Shown one piece after another: positions 46,777-54,083 of a stretch of DNA of 64,000 bases (positions within the stretch are counted from its first letter, which is position 1; each line of letters starts with the position of its first letter). The stretch is from positions 40,737 to 104,736 of IMG/VR virus record IMGVR_UViG_3300007735_000798; one strand, written 5' to 3'. The position numbers and the translations under genes were made by a program. Source of the DNA: a virus. A model generated the notes under the pieces. It ran no database searches, had not been told where the DNA came from, and saw only the letters and a list, made by a program, of their open reading frames with translations.

Positions 46777-47184
46777 ATGAATATTAATACAACTTTAATT
46801 CCAAAATTAACTGGAAACAATACATGGTCATTTATTGATACTATAGATAGTATGTTACCACCATCTTTTTCTAATGTATTTGATATTGTTACAAGTCCAT
46901 CATATAGTTTTTCCAATACGATTGGATTTAAAGAATCGCAAAAAGATTCTTTTAACTTAGAAATTGAACTACCGCGTTTTCGTAAAGAAAATATTAAACT
47001 TTCTACTGAAAATAATGTTTTACATATTAGTGCTGAACAAGATAATCTTAAATTTTATCATTCAGTCAGTATTCCTTCAACTTTAGATACAAATACAATT
47101 AATGCCAAATTAGACCATGGAGTTCTTTTAATATCAGCTAACAAATCCGAACAAGCAAAATCAAAACAAATTATGATTGATTAA
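46777..47184 (+). CDS. Small heat-shock protein (HSP20)
   Basis: 135 residues. An N-terminal flexible arm leads into an alpha-crystallin domain: FNLEIELPRFRKENIKLSTE, NNVLHISAEQ, then LDHGVLLISANK (the L-x-x-G-V-L signature). It should act as an ATP-independent chaperone, for virion proteins or stressed host proteins. It is rightward against the late genes and its 3' end overlaps the next convergent gene by 14 nt. Confidence 0.9.
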   Translation: MNINTTLIPKLTGNNTWSFIDTIDSMLPPSFSNVFDIVTSPSYSFSNTIGFKESQKDSFNLEIELPRFRKENIKLSTENNVLHISAEQDNLKFYHSVSIPSTLDTNTINAKLDHGVLLISANKSEQAKSKQIMID

Positions 47185-47428
47185 TTATTTCAGAATATTC
47201 AGATTCATTAATTTCTATTAATTGCTCTATATAATTTTGAATAAGCTCATCATTATAAATAAAATCTATTAATACAAAATAAGCATAATTATTATTAATA
47301 ATTTGTGGGATTGGATCAATAATGTATTGCGCTTTATTATTGCTAATATATTTATTATATAAAGTATCATTTATACCCGCTTGTAAACCATCATAAGATT
47401 GTAAATTTATTTTATAAAATTTATGCAT
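47171..47428 (-). CDS. Small hypothetical protein after fibre gene
   Basis: 85 residues (MHKFYKINL...), rich in Asn/Ile/Tyr. ATG 47428 shares its A with the fibre stop (TAATG), which is preferred over an upstream in-frame ATG at 47446. It could be a fibre chaperone by position, as small genes after fibres often are; nothing in the sequence proves it. Confidence 0.5.
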   Translation of the reverse strand: MHKFYKINLQSYDGLQAGINDTLYNKYISNNKAQYIIDPIPQIINNNYAYFVLIDFIYNDELIQNYIEQLIEINESEYSEIINQS

Positions 47429-48225
47429 TAGTTGCTCACCCCCCATTTATTTGATAAATATTTGATAATTTTATTTCTTTCTGTTTCTGCATGTACAGAA
47501 CCAGTATAAATTAATATTTCATAAATTGAGCCATATAAAGGAGAAGTTGCCGCTGCAAGGTTATGTGATCCAATTATCATATTAGTTAGACTACTTGTGT
47601 TCATTGTAGCACTTAAAGATTGAAAATTATTTCCTCTTCCCAAGATTTGAGAAGTTGAACCAGAAAATATTGCATAAATAATATTTTTTCCACCTGACAT
47701 GGTTATATTTGAAATAGTAGATGTGGTGGCATTTTTTACACCAAGTTTTGAACCAGTATTTACTGTAAAAGTATATCGAGTTTGAGTAGAAATATCCGAA
47801 GGCCCTTGTTTAATAATTGCGGCTGGATTTATTGAGTTATTTCCAGATAAAATTGTTTGCGTGGCTACATAATAATTTAATGGACTGTTTAAAATATTAA
47901 TATTTCCAGTTAAAATATTTATACCAGAAAATTTTACAGCATTATTTATATATCTTGGCTGAAAAGATGGATTTCCATGGCTTAAGTTTGTTCCATTATT
48001 AATTTTATTTTCCCATAATGCTATTAAATCATTTTCTTGAGAGGGGATTCCCGTGTAAGTTTGATATACTCCATAATCACTACTATACCATGAGAAAAGA
48101 TATGGTAAATCAGTTGGAATAAAATCCCGCTGAAAAATAATTGAATTAGTATATATTCCAGTAGCAGAACCAGATCCAAAAATTAAATTTCCAAAATCGG
48201 TATTATTAATTCCTATAAAATTCAT
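47428..48225 (-). CDS. LamG-like fibre or adhesion protein
   Basis: 265 residues with a concanavalin-like layout: an N-terminal WYSSDYGVY segment, SFQPRYINNAVKFSG, then IIGSHNLAAATSPLYGSIYE and the typical end YLSNKWGV. Such domains bind carbohydrate or act as structural jelly rolls. Start is 12 nt past a GTGTAA motif; a bidirectional terminator lies just upstream. Confidence 0.6.
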   Translation of the reverse strand: MNFIGINNTDFGNLIFGSGSATGIYTNSIIFQRDFIPTDLPYLFSWYSSDYGVYQTYTGIPSQENDLIALWENKINNGTNLSHGNPSFQPRYINNAVKFSGINILTGNINILNSPLNYYVATQTILSGNNSINPAAIIKQGPSDISTQTRYTFTVNTGSKLGVKNATTSTISNITMSGGKNIIYAIFSGSTSQILGRGNNFQSLSATMNTSSLTNMIIGSHNLAAATSPLYGSIYEILIYTGSVHAETERNKIIKYLSNKWGVSN

Positions 48226-48237
48226 TAGTATATAATA

Positions 48238-48243
48238 TTACAC
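48238..48243 (-). promoter_or_regulatory. GTGTAA motif before LamG-like gene
   Basis: Minus-strand GTGTAA followed by TATTATATAC, 12 nt before ATG 48225 and just downstream of a terminator. Confidence 0.5.
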
Positions 48244-48269
48244 AAATAAAAAATAATATAAATAAAAAT

Positions 48270-48299
48270 AAAACCCCCTCTATTGCTAGAAGGGGTTTT
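48270..48299. terminator. Bidirectional Rho-independent terminator
   Basis: Thirteen-bp stem with one mismatch (AAAACCCCCTCTA / TAGAAGGGGTTTT), TTGC loop, with T-rich exits in both directions. It closes the 78-residue gene on the minus strand. Confidence 0.9.
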
Positions 48300-48303
48300 T
48301 AAT

Positions 48304-48540
48304 TTAAAACAGGCTTGTAAAGGCCATAGGGTTTTTTGCGATTGCTTCCAAATAAACTCTATAAGATTTCTTATAAGATCTAAATAATCGTTTAAAATAA
48401 TATCTGGCCAAACGAAATAATCCGAAATAAGTGTCAACGACTTCTTTCAAATCTTCCCGCTTTATCGTGCCGACATAACCGACATAACCATAAGGACCAT
48501 ACACAATTCCCTGTTGGGATGTATGATAACTTTCTTTCAT
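48304..48540 (-). CDS. Small basic/aromatic protein
   Basis: 78 residues with an N-terminal Gly/Tyr stretch (GIVYGPYGYVGYVG) and a basic amphipathic C-terminal half (LARYYFKRLFRSYKKSYRVY). It has the clearest Shine-Dalgarno site in the left arm (AAAGGAGG, 4 nt spacer) and its own terminator, so it is probably well expressed. The Gly/Tyr repeats and basic helix suggest membrane or nucleic-acid contact; function unknown. Confidence 0.65.
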   Translation of the reverse strand: MKESYHTSQQGIVYGPYGYVGYVGTIKREDLKEVVDTYFGLFRLARYYFKRLFRSYKKSYRVYLEAIAKNPMAFTSLF

Positions 48541-48607
48541 TATACCTCCTTTCCATACTATATATTACAGCAAAAAAGGTGCCAAGATTGTTACAATATT
48601 GTCAAAT

Positions 48608-49933
48608 TTATCTAGTTTCGCGCCACTGCATTCCAGCAAGAACGTCTGTGGTATTTCCAGGCCCAGAAGCAAAATTTTTAAATACTATTGCAAATATATT
48701 ACTGTCAGTACTATCAATATTTTGACTTATATAACCACGTTTGGCAGCAGATGCATCTGCAATACTTGCAGTCCCAGCAGTTGTATTTCCAACCCCAATG
48801 CCGCCAGCTGTTAAAAATCCAACATCAAACATTAACCCCCCAGATGTACTATAACCAGTAGCATTGATATTATATTCAATAACACTTGCATCATCAGCAC
48901 TTACCCAAGATCCACCAATTAATGAAGCGCCACTAGGTAAACGCCAAAATTCATAACTACATAATTGATCTTTACTATATAATTCTGTGCTACCAAGTCT
49001 TACAATACTACGATTTGGTTCGCCTTGGTATCCAGTTTTTAGTCTTATTGCCATAACTGGCATTGTATTACCAGCTGTTATATTTCTATAACCAGTACTT
49101 CTGATTGAGAAATCAACACCCGCTTCTTTATATCCACCTTCACTAATTACAGTGGCACAAATTTGATCCATCTGTCCACTACCAGTTGGAGCGCCATAAT
49201 TTCTAAGTTCACACCGTATTGGTAAATTAGGATTACTCCAGTATACATTATCTTTTATATTACTATTATAAAATTGATGAGCAACAATAAGCTGCCCTTC
49301 GTGGACAAATCCAGCGCGAACAGTTCCTACTCCAAGCCACTCATAATCTGCATAAAATAATTGCGTTTTAGTTGTATCTAAATTAAAATATGAAGGGGCC
49401 GCGCCATTACATTTATCATTATTCCATTGTGATTGTGGAATAATATCATCATAAGTATATCCAGAAACACTACTTCTAAGAATCATTGATAGAGTACCAT
49501 CGCCACTTTGTTGAAAAAATATTCCATTTTTGTCATCAAATAGTCCAACACTTTTATTTGTTCCAGAACGCGGCGCGCGAAAATTAAAACTTTGAAAACT
49601 TAATTGACTTTTTCCAGGCATGTAGTGGTGATACATACGACTTTGATGTATGACAAAATCATTACTTCCACTACCTATATTTAAAACTGCTTTAGCTTTT
49701 TTAATATCAAAAGATATTGAAGAAATATTACCACTAGTTTTAGTTAATAATTCTGTTTCTTCTCCATAAACATGGCTATAATCGGCAAGAGTGAACGGGT
49801 CACTCGTTCTCATGCGACCAAATGCATCAATTAAAACTGGTTGTAGTGTTGCAGATAAACTGGGATTTACAATATTAACATTTACTGGAGTATTTCCACC
49901 TTCTTGTTCTATCTGTGTGATATTTGTTATCAT
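48608..49933 (-). CDS. Virion structural protein (DAFGRxR family)
   Basis: 441 residues starting MITNITQIEQEGG; an upstream in-frame TTG at 49942 is less likely. Residues about 35-55 hold LIDAFGRMRTSDPFTLADYS, a motif I know from large virion proteins of many aquatic phages. The C-terminal region is beta-rich with Gly/Ala turns. Outermost gene of the leftward late block. Its role in the particle is not known. Confidence 0.65.
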   Translation of the reverse strand: MITNITQIEQEGGNTPVNVNIVNPSLSATLQPVLIDAFGRMRTSDPFTLADYSHVYGEETELLTKTSGNISSISFDIKKAKAVLNIGSGSNDFVIHQSRMYHHYMPGKSQLSFQSFNFRAPRSGTNKSVGLFDDKNGIFFQQSGDGTLSMILRSSVSGYTYDDIIPQSQWNNDKCNGAAPSYFNLDTTKTQLFYADYEWLGVGTVRAGFVHEGQLIVAHQFYNSNIKDNVYWSNPNLPIRCELRNYGAPTGSGQMDQICATVISEGGYKEAGVDFSIRSTGYRNITAGNTMPVMAIRLKTGYQGEPNRSIVRLGSTELYSKDQLCSYEFWRLPSGASLIGGSWVSADDASVIEYNINATGYSTSGGLMFDVGFLTAGGIGVGNTTAGTASIADASAAKRGYISQNIDSTDSNIFAIVFKNFASGPGNTTDVLAGMQWRETR

Positions 49934-49950
49934 GCGTATCAATTATCATA

Positions 49951-49956
49951 TTACAC
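49951..49956 (-). promoter_or_regulatory. GTGTAA motif before outermost late gene
   Basis: Minus-strand GTGTAA followed by TATGATAATT, 17 nt before ATG 49933. Confidence 0.45.
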
Positions 49957-50381
49957 GCGAATTATCTAGTTAGGATTAAATTAAAATTATAGGAAAAATA
50001 CCCTCCACCGATTTTTTTATTTTGATTCTTTTATTATTTATTCATTTACTCTTAAAGTTTTAGAAATGGGTAGGGGGGTATACATATACAAATACAGAGA
50101 AATCTATACATTATTACTAGAATATATATAGAAAGAATATATGAATAAGAGCGATTAAATTTAAATTAATTAATATAAATTATTCTCTTTCTATAATATA
50201 TAGAATAGAATATATTATAATAGAATGGGTTAAAATAAAGATATTAAAATAAATATTCAGGAGATTGAAAATGGACCCCTCCCCCACCCTAAAATTAAAA
50301 CACTCGTTCGTTTTTTTCAAAAAGTGGGGGGGGACTAGGCTTTTTAAACAAAAAAAAGTTCAAAAATCTTAAAAAAATCCC
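49957..50381. other. Noncoding junction between the two arms
   Basis: About 420 bp without a convincing gene, very AT-rich on the left. It contains an AT dyad (TATAATATAT at 50192 facing ATATATTATA at about 50210) and, nearer the right arm, a C-run/G-run pair (CCCCCAC at about 50282 and GTGGGGG at about 50326) that could form a hairpin with a long loop. Divergent control region or replication origin are possibilities; no iteron array is visible. Confidence 0.5.
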
Positions 50382-50409
50382 TTGCTTTTTGGCGCATCTG
50401 TGGTATCTT
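50382..50409 (+). promoter_or_regulatory. Sigma70 promoter, leaderless, first of right arm
   Basis: TTGCTT, 16 bp, extended -10 TGGTATCTT; only GTATAC separates -10 from ATG 50416. Confidence 0.8.
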
Positions 50410-50415
50410 GTATAC

Positions 50416-50706
50416 ATGAAAGATAAACAAAACCAATTCACCAAAGGAAGCGTGTATCGCTTCGATTACCTGTCTCGCATGGGACGCTTCCACTACCAGA
50501 ACGTGCGATTCGCTCGCTACGTTGGCCCCTTCAAGTTTGAAGGCAAATACACTTGGAGCGACGACTCCATCCCTGCTGGGAACTACTCGTTCGTCAACGA
50601 GAACAACGAACCTGTCCAGATCGTTGACTGGATGGTTAACGAAAAGACCGCACAGGTCGAAACCTTCGGCAAAAACGAAAGGAACTTCCTGCGTCAAGAC
50701 TGGTAA
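50416..50706 (+). CDS. Small hypothetical protein, first right-arm gene
   Basis: 96 residues (MKDKQNQFTKGSVYRFDYLSR), beta-like with aromatic pairs (GRFHYQNVRFARYVGPFKFEG), suggesting a small SH3-like or barrel fold. First of the small rightward genes; composition differs sharply from the left arm. ATG is fixed by the promoter six bases upstream. No family recognised. Confidence 0.7.
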   Translation: MKDKQNQFTKGSVYRFDYLSRMGRFHYQNVRFARYVGPFKFEGKYTWSDDSIPAGNYSFVNENNEPVQIVDWMVNEKTAQVETFGKNERNFLRQDW

Positions 50707-50715
50707 AAAAATCCC

Positions 50716-50743
50716 TTGACTTTCTCCACATCTCTGATATCCT
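50716..50743 (+). promoter_or_regulatory. Leaderless promoter, internal type
   Basis: TTGACT, 16 bp, TATCCT, then ACTAAC and ATG 50750. It begins 10 nt after the upstream stop. Confidence 0.8.
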
Positions 50744-50749
50744 ACTAAC

Positions 50750-50980
50750 ATGAACACATACGAAAAACACATCACTCACAACGGAAGCGAATACTATCTC
50801 TGCACAGAGTATGCGTTCGATCACACCGACACTCTGCAAGTCTCTGACTTTACGCTGACCGATGAGGACGGCGAAGAAATCACGCAAGAGGCTTTCGAGG
50901 CTGACAAGGCTCTCTATGAGCGTGTCTGCGAAATCCTCGCAAACGAGGACGCTGTCTGCTATGGCGGCGCGCCTTGCTAA
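50750..50980 (+). CDS. Small acidic protein
   Basis: 76 residues (MNTYEKHITHNGSEYYL), strongly acidic with a beta hairpin then a helix (EAFEADKALYERVCEILANE) and C-terminal cysteines. Small acidic early-type phage proteins often inhibit host enzymes or mimic DNA; that is only a possibility here. Own promoter. Confidence 0.7.
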   Translation: MNTYEKHITHNGSEYYLCTEYAFDHTDTLQVSDFTLTDEDGEEITQEAFEADKALYERVCEILANEDAVCYGGAPC

Positions 50981-51012
50981 TTCAAACACTCGTTTCAAAT
51001 ACTCGTTTCAAT

Positions 51013-51087
51013 ATGCTAACACACGCTGCCGAAATCCTAACAGCCATTCTCATATTCGTCCTAGGCTTTGCCTTGCTCTGTATATAA
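51013..51087 (+). CDS. Tiny single-span membrane protein
   Basis: 24 residues (MLTHAAEILTAILIFVLGFA...), almost entirely one transmembrane helix. The stop lies within the left dyad of the next 77-bp element. No clear promoter, no Shine-Dalgarno site. Size makes this uncertain. Confidence 0.35.
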   Translation: MLTHAAEILTAILIFVLGFALLCI

Positions 51088-51160
51088 GCCGTTGATAATC
51101 AACAGGTTACGACGGGGCGCCCCGCCGCGCGACGCAAGTCCTTGGTAATCAGCGACTTAC
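51084..51160. repeat. 77-bp composite element, copy A
   Basis: 27-nt dyad (CGTTGATAATCAACA-like), 23-nt GC-rich core containing GGGGCGCCCCGCC, second 27-nt dyad ending GCGACTTAC. Followed by TTCAGAAAGCGTGCCAAC (51172-51189), a tail shared with copies C, D, H and I. Confidence 0.9.
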
Positions 51161-51245
51161 ACAAACACACATTCAGAAAGCGTGCCAACTCACAAAACTT
51201 TTTTCTATCAACAAAAAAAACTTTCAACAACCGCAAAAAAATCTC

Positions 51246-51273
51246 TTGCTTTTTCCGTGCGCTGTGCTATTCT
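51246..51273 (+). promoter_or_regulatory. Leaderless promoter after element A
   Basis: TTGCTT, 16 bp, extended -10 TGCTATTCT, then ATATCC and ATG 51280. Confidence 0.8.
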
Positions 51274-51279
51274 ATATCC

Positions 51280-51498
51280 ATGTTCAAGATCAGATACCAA
51301 CTCATCCACAATCGTGGCTGCGAAACAGTCACCATCCAAAACCGCTCGGTCAAGCGCGCCATGCGTATGGCACGCACCCAAGCGTGGGATCAATACGCGC
51401 AATCGGGCGCGACTAACTGGGCCGATGTGTGGCTCACCATCACCAACCCCTACGGCAAGGTCGTCTATGCGGACTTTGCTCCGTCATCAGCGATCTGA
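51280..51498 (+). CDS. Small basic hypothetical protein
   Basis: 72 residues (MFKIRYQLIHNRGCETVTIQ). An Arg-rich helix (NRSVKRAMRMARTQAWDQYA) is flanked by beta strands, possibly nucleic-acid binding. First gene after element A. Family unknown. Confidence 0.7.
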   Translation: MFKIRYQLIHNRGCETVTIQNRSVKRAMRMARTQAWDQYAQSGATNWADVWLTITNPYGKVVYADFAPSSAI

Positions 51499-51506
51499 AA
51501 AATCGC

Positions 51507-51534
51507 TTGACTTTTCTCTTTCTTCTGCTATCCT
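51507..51534 (+). promoter_or_regulatory. Leaderless promoter, internal type
   Basis: TTGACT, 16 bp, extended -10 TGCTATCCT, TTAATC, ATG 51541; starts 9 nt past the upstream stop. Confidence 0.8.
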
Positions 51535-51540
51535 TTAATC

Positions 51541-51915
51541 ATGAACAACGAAAACACCACATTCAACTTCAACGGAACCATCTGCAAGCTCGTCATCTCG
51601 GAGGACTTCGATGGTGACTGCACGAAACTTTGGCACGAACTCGTCAGCGTCGAGACTGGTAAGACCATCGCCACCCTCGACTGGTCGCCTTACTCTGTGC
51701 CCTCTGATGCGGAGGTCGAGCAACTTATCAGCCTTGGGGAAGTGATCCTCGGAGAATTCCACTTGCCCTGTGGTTTGCGTTTTGCTAACTCTCACCCGCT
51801 CTCACGCTTCAACTTCGACAGCAAGATGCTCGCCGCTTTTTTTGCTGGTGTTTACGGGGAAACTGTTGGCAAACTTGAACTTGTGTTCAGTGTGCGCCCT
51901 ACCTTGGCCGCATAA
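51541..51915 (+). CDS. Hypothetical protein
   Basis: 124 residues with an N-terminal beta sheet (TTFNFNGTICKLVISEDFDG, TGKTIATLDWSPYS) and a helical second half ending in a hydrophobic FFAGVYGETVGKLELVFSVR. Compact alpha/beta protein. No family recognised; leaderless start fixed by the promoter. Confidence 0.7.
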   Translation: MNNENTTFNFNGTICKLVISEDFDGDCTKLWHELVSVETGKTIATLDWSPYSVPSDAEVEQLISLGEVILGEFHLPCGLRFANSHPLSRFNFDSKMLAAFFAGVYGETVGKLELVFSVRPTLAA

Positions 51916-51944
51916 AAAAACTTTCACAATCGCAAAAAAAATCC

Positions 51945-51973
51945 TTGCGTTTTCTCTCAACCTGTTCTATTCT
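51945..51973 (+). promoter_or_regulatory. Leaderless promoter
   Basis: TTGCGT, 17 bp, TATTCT, TTAACC, ATG 51980. The upstream context is of the cassette-head type although no 77-bp element precedes. Confidence 0.75.
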
Positions 51974-51979
51974 TTAACC

Positions 51980-52198
51980 ATGAAAGACATCGACACCTAC
52001 ATCACCAACGCCCACTCCGACGATTTCGCCACGGAGGCGGAGGAGCGCGCCACCCTCAACACGTTCGCGGCAGAGCCTGCCGTCGAGCAGGAACCCGAAC
52101 CGCAACCCTACGATGGGTACGAGGGCCATTGGGCGGGGGATGGGTCGGGCATGGACGACCTCGCGGACTGGGGCGAGCAGGAGGGCTGGGACAACTAG
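51980..52198 (+). CDS. Acidic, disordered small protein
   Basis: 72 residues with a very acidic, Pro/Glu/Gly-rich sequence (EPEPQPYDGYEGHWAGDGSG) and net negative charge. DNA mimicry or protein binding is possible, not shown. A strong hairpin terminator follows the stop. Confidence 0.65.
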   Translation: MKDIDTYITNAHSDDFATEAEERATLNTFAAEPAVEQEPEPQPYDGYEGHWAGDGSGMDDLADWGEQEGWDN

Positions 52199-52210
52199 CC
52201 CAAACAATTC

Positions 52211-52244
52211 AAACGCCTGTTTCAAACGGGCGTTTGTTTTTTGC
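52211..52244 (+). terminator. Rho-independent terminator
   Basis: AAACGCC-TGTTT with AAACG-GGCGTTT, a 12-bp stem with minimal loop, then GTTTTTT. Clearest plus-strand terminator, just before element B. Confidence 0.85.
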
Positions 52245-52260
52245 CCAAATTCCAAGTTGC

Positions 52261-52337
52261 GTAAGTCCTTGATATTCAACCACTTGCATTGGCGCGCGGG
52301 GCGTGCGCGCGTAAGTCCTTGATAATGAACGACTTAC
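52261..52337. repeat. 77-bp composite element, copy B
   Basis: Same 27-23-27 plan; left dyad GTAAGTCCTTGATATTCAAC, core GGCGCGCGGGGCGTGCGCGC (inverted relative to most copies), right dyad GTAAGTCCTTGATAATGAAC. It follows the terminator instead of a stop codon. Confidence 0.9.
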
Positions 52338-52427
52338 GTGATGGCTTGCGAACCCGCATAAATACTGGCTTCGCGGGTGTCAAGCTTTTTTTGCAAAAAA
52401 AATTTTGCGTAATCGCAAAAAAATCCC

Positions 52428-52455
52428 TTGCTTTTTTGCAGTCCCGTGCTATTCT
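52428..52455 (+). promoter_or_regulatory. Leaderless promoter after element B
   Basis: TTGCTT, 16 bp, TGCTATTCT, TTAAGC, ATG 52462. Confidence 0.8.
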
Positions 52456-52461
52456 TTAAGC

Positions 52462-52647
52462 ATGAAAAAGAAATACTACACCAAAGCGGAAATCGTGGAA
52501 TTCGCCACGAAAAACAAAGCCACTTGCACGCACGCATCGTTGGCTTTCAGTTCGTTCATCTTCACCAACCGCGTTGGTCGCACTTGCAAGGTTGCGTTTG
52601 ATCGCGTGGATCATGGCGTTTGGCAGAAAAAAATCTTGAAAAAATAA
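52462..52647 (+). CDS. Small basic protein, MKKKYYT family, copy 1
   Basis: 61 residues (MKKKYYTKAEIVEFATKNKA) with a beta-rich second half (KVAFDRVDHGVWQKKILKK). It is a paralogue of the 60-residue protein at 54605: same start, central T-C-T/THASLAF versus TFGGLNLR, same VW-x-KKI-x-K end. Duplicate with its promoter. Function unknown. Confidence 0.75.
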   Translation: MKKKYYTKAEIVEFATKNKATCTHASLAFSSFIFTNRVGRTCKVAFDRVDHGVWQKKILKK

Positions 52648-52648
52648 C

Positions 52649-52676
52649 TTGACTTTTCCCGCATCTCTGGTAGATT
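52649..52676 (+). promoter_or_regulatory. Leaderless promoter, internal type
   Basis: TTGACT, 16 bp, TGGTAGATT, GTAAGT, ATG 52683; overlaps the region just after the previous stop. Confidence 0.8.
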
Positions 52677-52682
52677 GTAAGT

Positions 52683-52856
52683 ATGAAAAACGGATACACT
52701 AAAAGCTGGCGCGCTAAAGAGCGCGTCGAAACTCTCGACCTTCCTCTCGCGGAGGACAACGATCACCCTGTTTGGGTGAAGCGTCCTAAAGACGCTTTCG
52801 AGCGTGAACTGGAGCGGTTGAACCGCGAAGAAAAGCGTAACCGCTGGTCACGCTAA
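52683..52856 (+). CDS. Small charged protein, NGYT-SWR family, copy 1
   Basis: 57 residues (MKNGYTKSWRAKERVETLDL), Arg/Glu-rich throughout with a C-terminal coil (ERELERLNREEKRNRWSR). Paralogue of the protein at 55754 (MNRNGYTRSWREEERLQTLD). Too short for most gene finders, but supported by promoter, start and paralogue. Confidence 0.75.
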   Translation: MKNGYTKSWRAKERVETLDLPLAEDNDHPVWVKRPKDAFERELERLNREEKRNRWSR

Positions 52857-52883
52857 AGCTTGTCAAGCAAAAAAGTGTTCAGC

Positions 52884-52960
52884 GTAAACCACTGAACATC
52901 AAGCGCTTACGACGGCGCGCCCCGCCGCGCGGCGTAACCCGTTGAAAATCAAGCACTTAT
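52884..52960. repeat. 77-bp composite element, copy C
   Basis: 27-23-27 plan with core GGCGCGCCCCGCCGCGCGG. The TTCAGAAAGCGTGCCAAC tail (52972-52989) follows. Confidence 0.9.
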
Positions 52961-53044
52961 GCAAAGCGCCGTTCAGAAAGCGTGCCAACTTCAGAAATTT
53001 TTTTTCTTCAACAAAAAAACTTTAGAAAATCGAAAAGATTTTCA

Positions 53045-53072
53045 TTGCTTTTTGCGCGTTCTGTGATATGCT
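53045..53072 (+). promoter_or_regulatory. Leaderless promoter after element C
   Basis: TTGCTT, 16 bp, TATGCT, GTATGT, ATG 53079. Confidence 0.75.
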
Positions 53073-53078
53073 GTATGT

Positions 53079-53351
53079 ATGAAAAAAGAAATCACCACAA
53101 TCGAACAAGCAAAGAAACTCTCCGTCTTGGAGTTCATGGATTTGTCCACTCTGGAACGCAAACTTCTGGATGAACTGAAGCGCGTTGAATCGCAGGTTGA
53201 ACTGCTCCAGACTTGGCTGGACAACGCTAACCAGTCGTGCGAAACCTTGCGCAAAGCACGCGACAACTATCGCAGACAGCTTGGCATCTCGTCCGATTGG
53301 GACACGATGGAATCTGTCCGCGACAAATACGATGCCAGACATGGCGGATAA
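53079..53351 (+). CDS. Small coiled-coil protein
   Basis: 90 residues, mostly one coiled coil (ERKLLDELKRVESQVELLQT) then an Arg-rich helix (CETLRKARDNYRRQLG). Probably an oligomeric regulator or scaffold; no family recognised. First gene of the longest small-gene cassette. Confidence 0.7.
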   Translation: MKKEITTIEQAKKLSVLEFMDLSTLERKLLDELKRVESQVELLQTWLDNANQSCETLRKARDNYRRQLGISSDWDTMESVRDKYDARHGG

Positions 53352-53357
53352 AATCGC

Positions 53358-53385
53358 TTGACTCTCACCATCTTTCTGCTATTCT
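53358..53385 (+). promoter_or_regulatory. Leaderless promoter, internal type
   Basis: TTGACT, 16 bp, TGCTATTCT, AAAGAC, ATG 53392. Confidence 0.8.
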
Positions 53386-53391
53386 AAAGAC

Positions 53392-53640
53392 ATGAAAAAC
53401 ACCATCACCAAACACGAACTTAACGATCACCTTTGCCACGCTCGCGTTGCTCTGGTTCTTCAGAGCCGCGAACTCTACAAACGCCGCAATGGGTTTTGCG
53501 GAAAATCCTTCCGCCAAACTCTGCGCGACAACATCCGCGCCTTGCGCGTGTTGAGCAATCTCAACACCATCGAAGCGACTCTCTACTCGTCGTTCGCATC
53601 GCCCAAAGTAGGCAAAGCCGAAAAAATTCTCGGCTTGTAA
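53392..53640 (+). CDS. Small helical protein, RNGF family, copy 1
   Basis: 82 residues. HARVALVLQSRELYKRRNGF, then a basic helix and LSNLNTIEATLYSSF. Paralogue of the protein at 58400 (QARIALSKDIRDFLKYRNGF, LSSIDTIDAQLYSF), sharing the R-N-G-F turn and the T-I-[ED]-A-x-L-Y-S end. Family function unknown. Confidence 0.75.
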   Translation: MKNTITKHELNDHLCHARVALVLQSRELYKRRNGFCGKSFRQTLRDNIRALRVLSNLNTIEATLYSSFASPKVGKAEKILGL

Positions 53641-53646
53641 AATCGC

Positions 53647-53674
53647 TTGACTCTCACCATCTTTCTGCTATCAT
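53647..53674 (+). promoter_or_regulatory. Leaderless promoter, internal type
   Basis: TTGACT, 16 bp, TATCAT, then seven bases and ATG 53682. The first 20 bases repeat the previous promoter exactly. Confidence 0.75.
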
Positions 53675-53681
53675 CACTTTT

Positions 53682-53852
53682 ATGAAAAAAGAAAAACTGA
53701 ACCAACACCTCGTCGAAATCTTCCGCGCGATTGATCGGCTCAATCACGCAATCGGCAACGGGAAGATGCCGAAACTCGACAAGGGACAAAAAATCGTCCT
53801 GCGTTCGGCACTCATCACGCTCGACAACATCGCACTAGAGGGACTGCAATAA
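53682..53852 (+). CDS. Small helical protein
   Basis: 56 residues (MKKEKLNQHLVEIFRAIDRL), one long amphipathic helix, a Lys-Gly turn and a second helix. Stop overlaps the next ATG (TAATG), so the two are co-translated. Function unknown. Confidence 0.7.
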   Translation: MKKEKLNQHLVEIFRAIDRLNHAIGNGKMPKLDKGQKIVLRSALITLDNIALEGLQ

Positions 53853-54082
53853 TGTCACAAAACGAAAACATCATGAAGTCGCTTCACGCTCTCGCAAAGC
53901 ATGAGGTTGCCATGCAAGCGCAGGAGGCGGAAATCGTCGAACTGAAAAATCTTTTGTCTCGCGCCTTGCACACCATCACCATGCACGAGCACAAACTCAA
54001 TCTTTTGTGTGGCGTTTCTACCACGCTTGCGGTAGAGTTGCACAAAGTTAAAAATAACCAAATCACATTCGGAGTAAACTAA
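53852..54082 (+). CDS. Small coiled-coil protein
   Basis: 76 residues with a Leu/Glu heptad-like centre (EAEIVELKNLLSRALHTITM) and a hydrophobic end. Coupled to the preceding gene; possible partner. Confidence 0.65.
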   Translation: MSQNENIMKSLHALAKHEVAMQAQEAEIVELKNLLSRALHTITMHEHKLNLLCGVSTTLAVELHKVKNNQITFGVN

Positions 54083-54083
54083 C

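Noticed and set aside
48225-48437. Minus-strand frame overlapping the 78-residue gene
   Set aside because: It runs through a strong terminator and lacks the Shine-Dalgarno site present for the other frame.
1-49956. T4-type late promoters (TATAAATA)
   Set aside because: TATA-like strings occur by chance in the AT-rich arm and are not placed at unit heads; the GTGTAA motif is.
49957-50381. Attachment site or integration module at the arm junction
   Set aside because: No integrase, tRNA fragment or direct-repeat core is present there.
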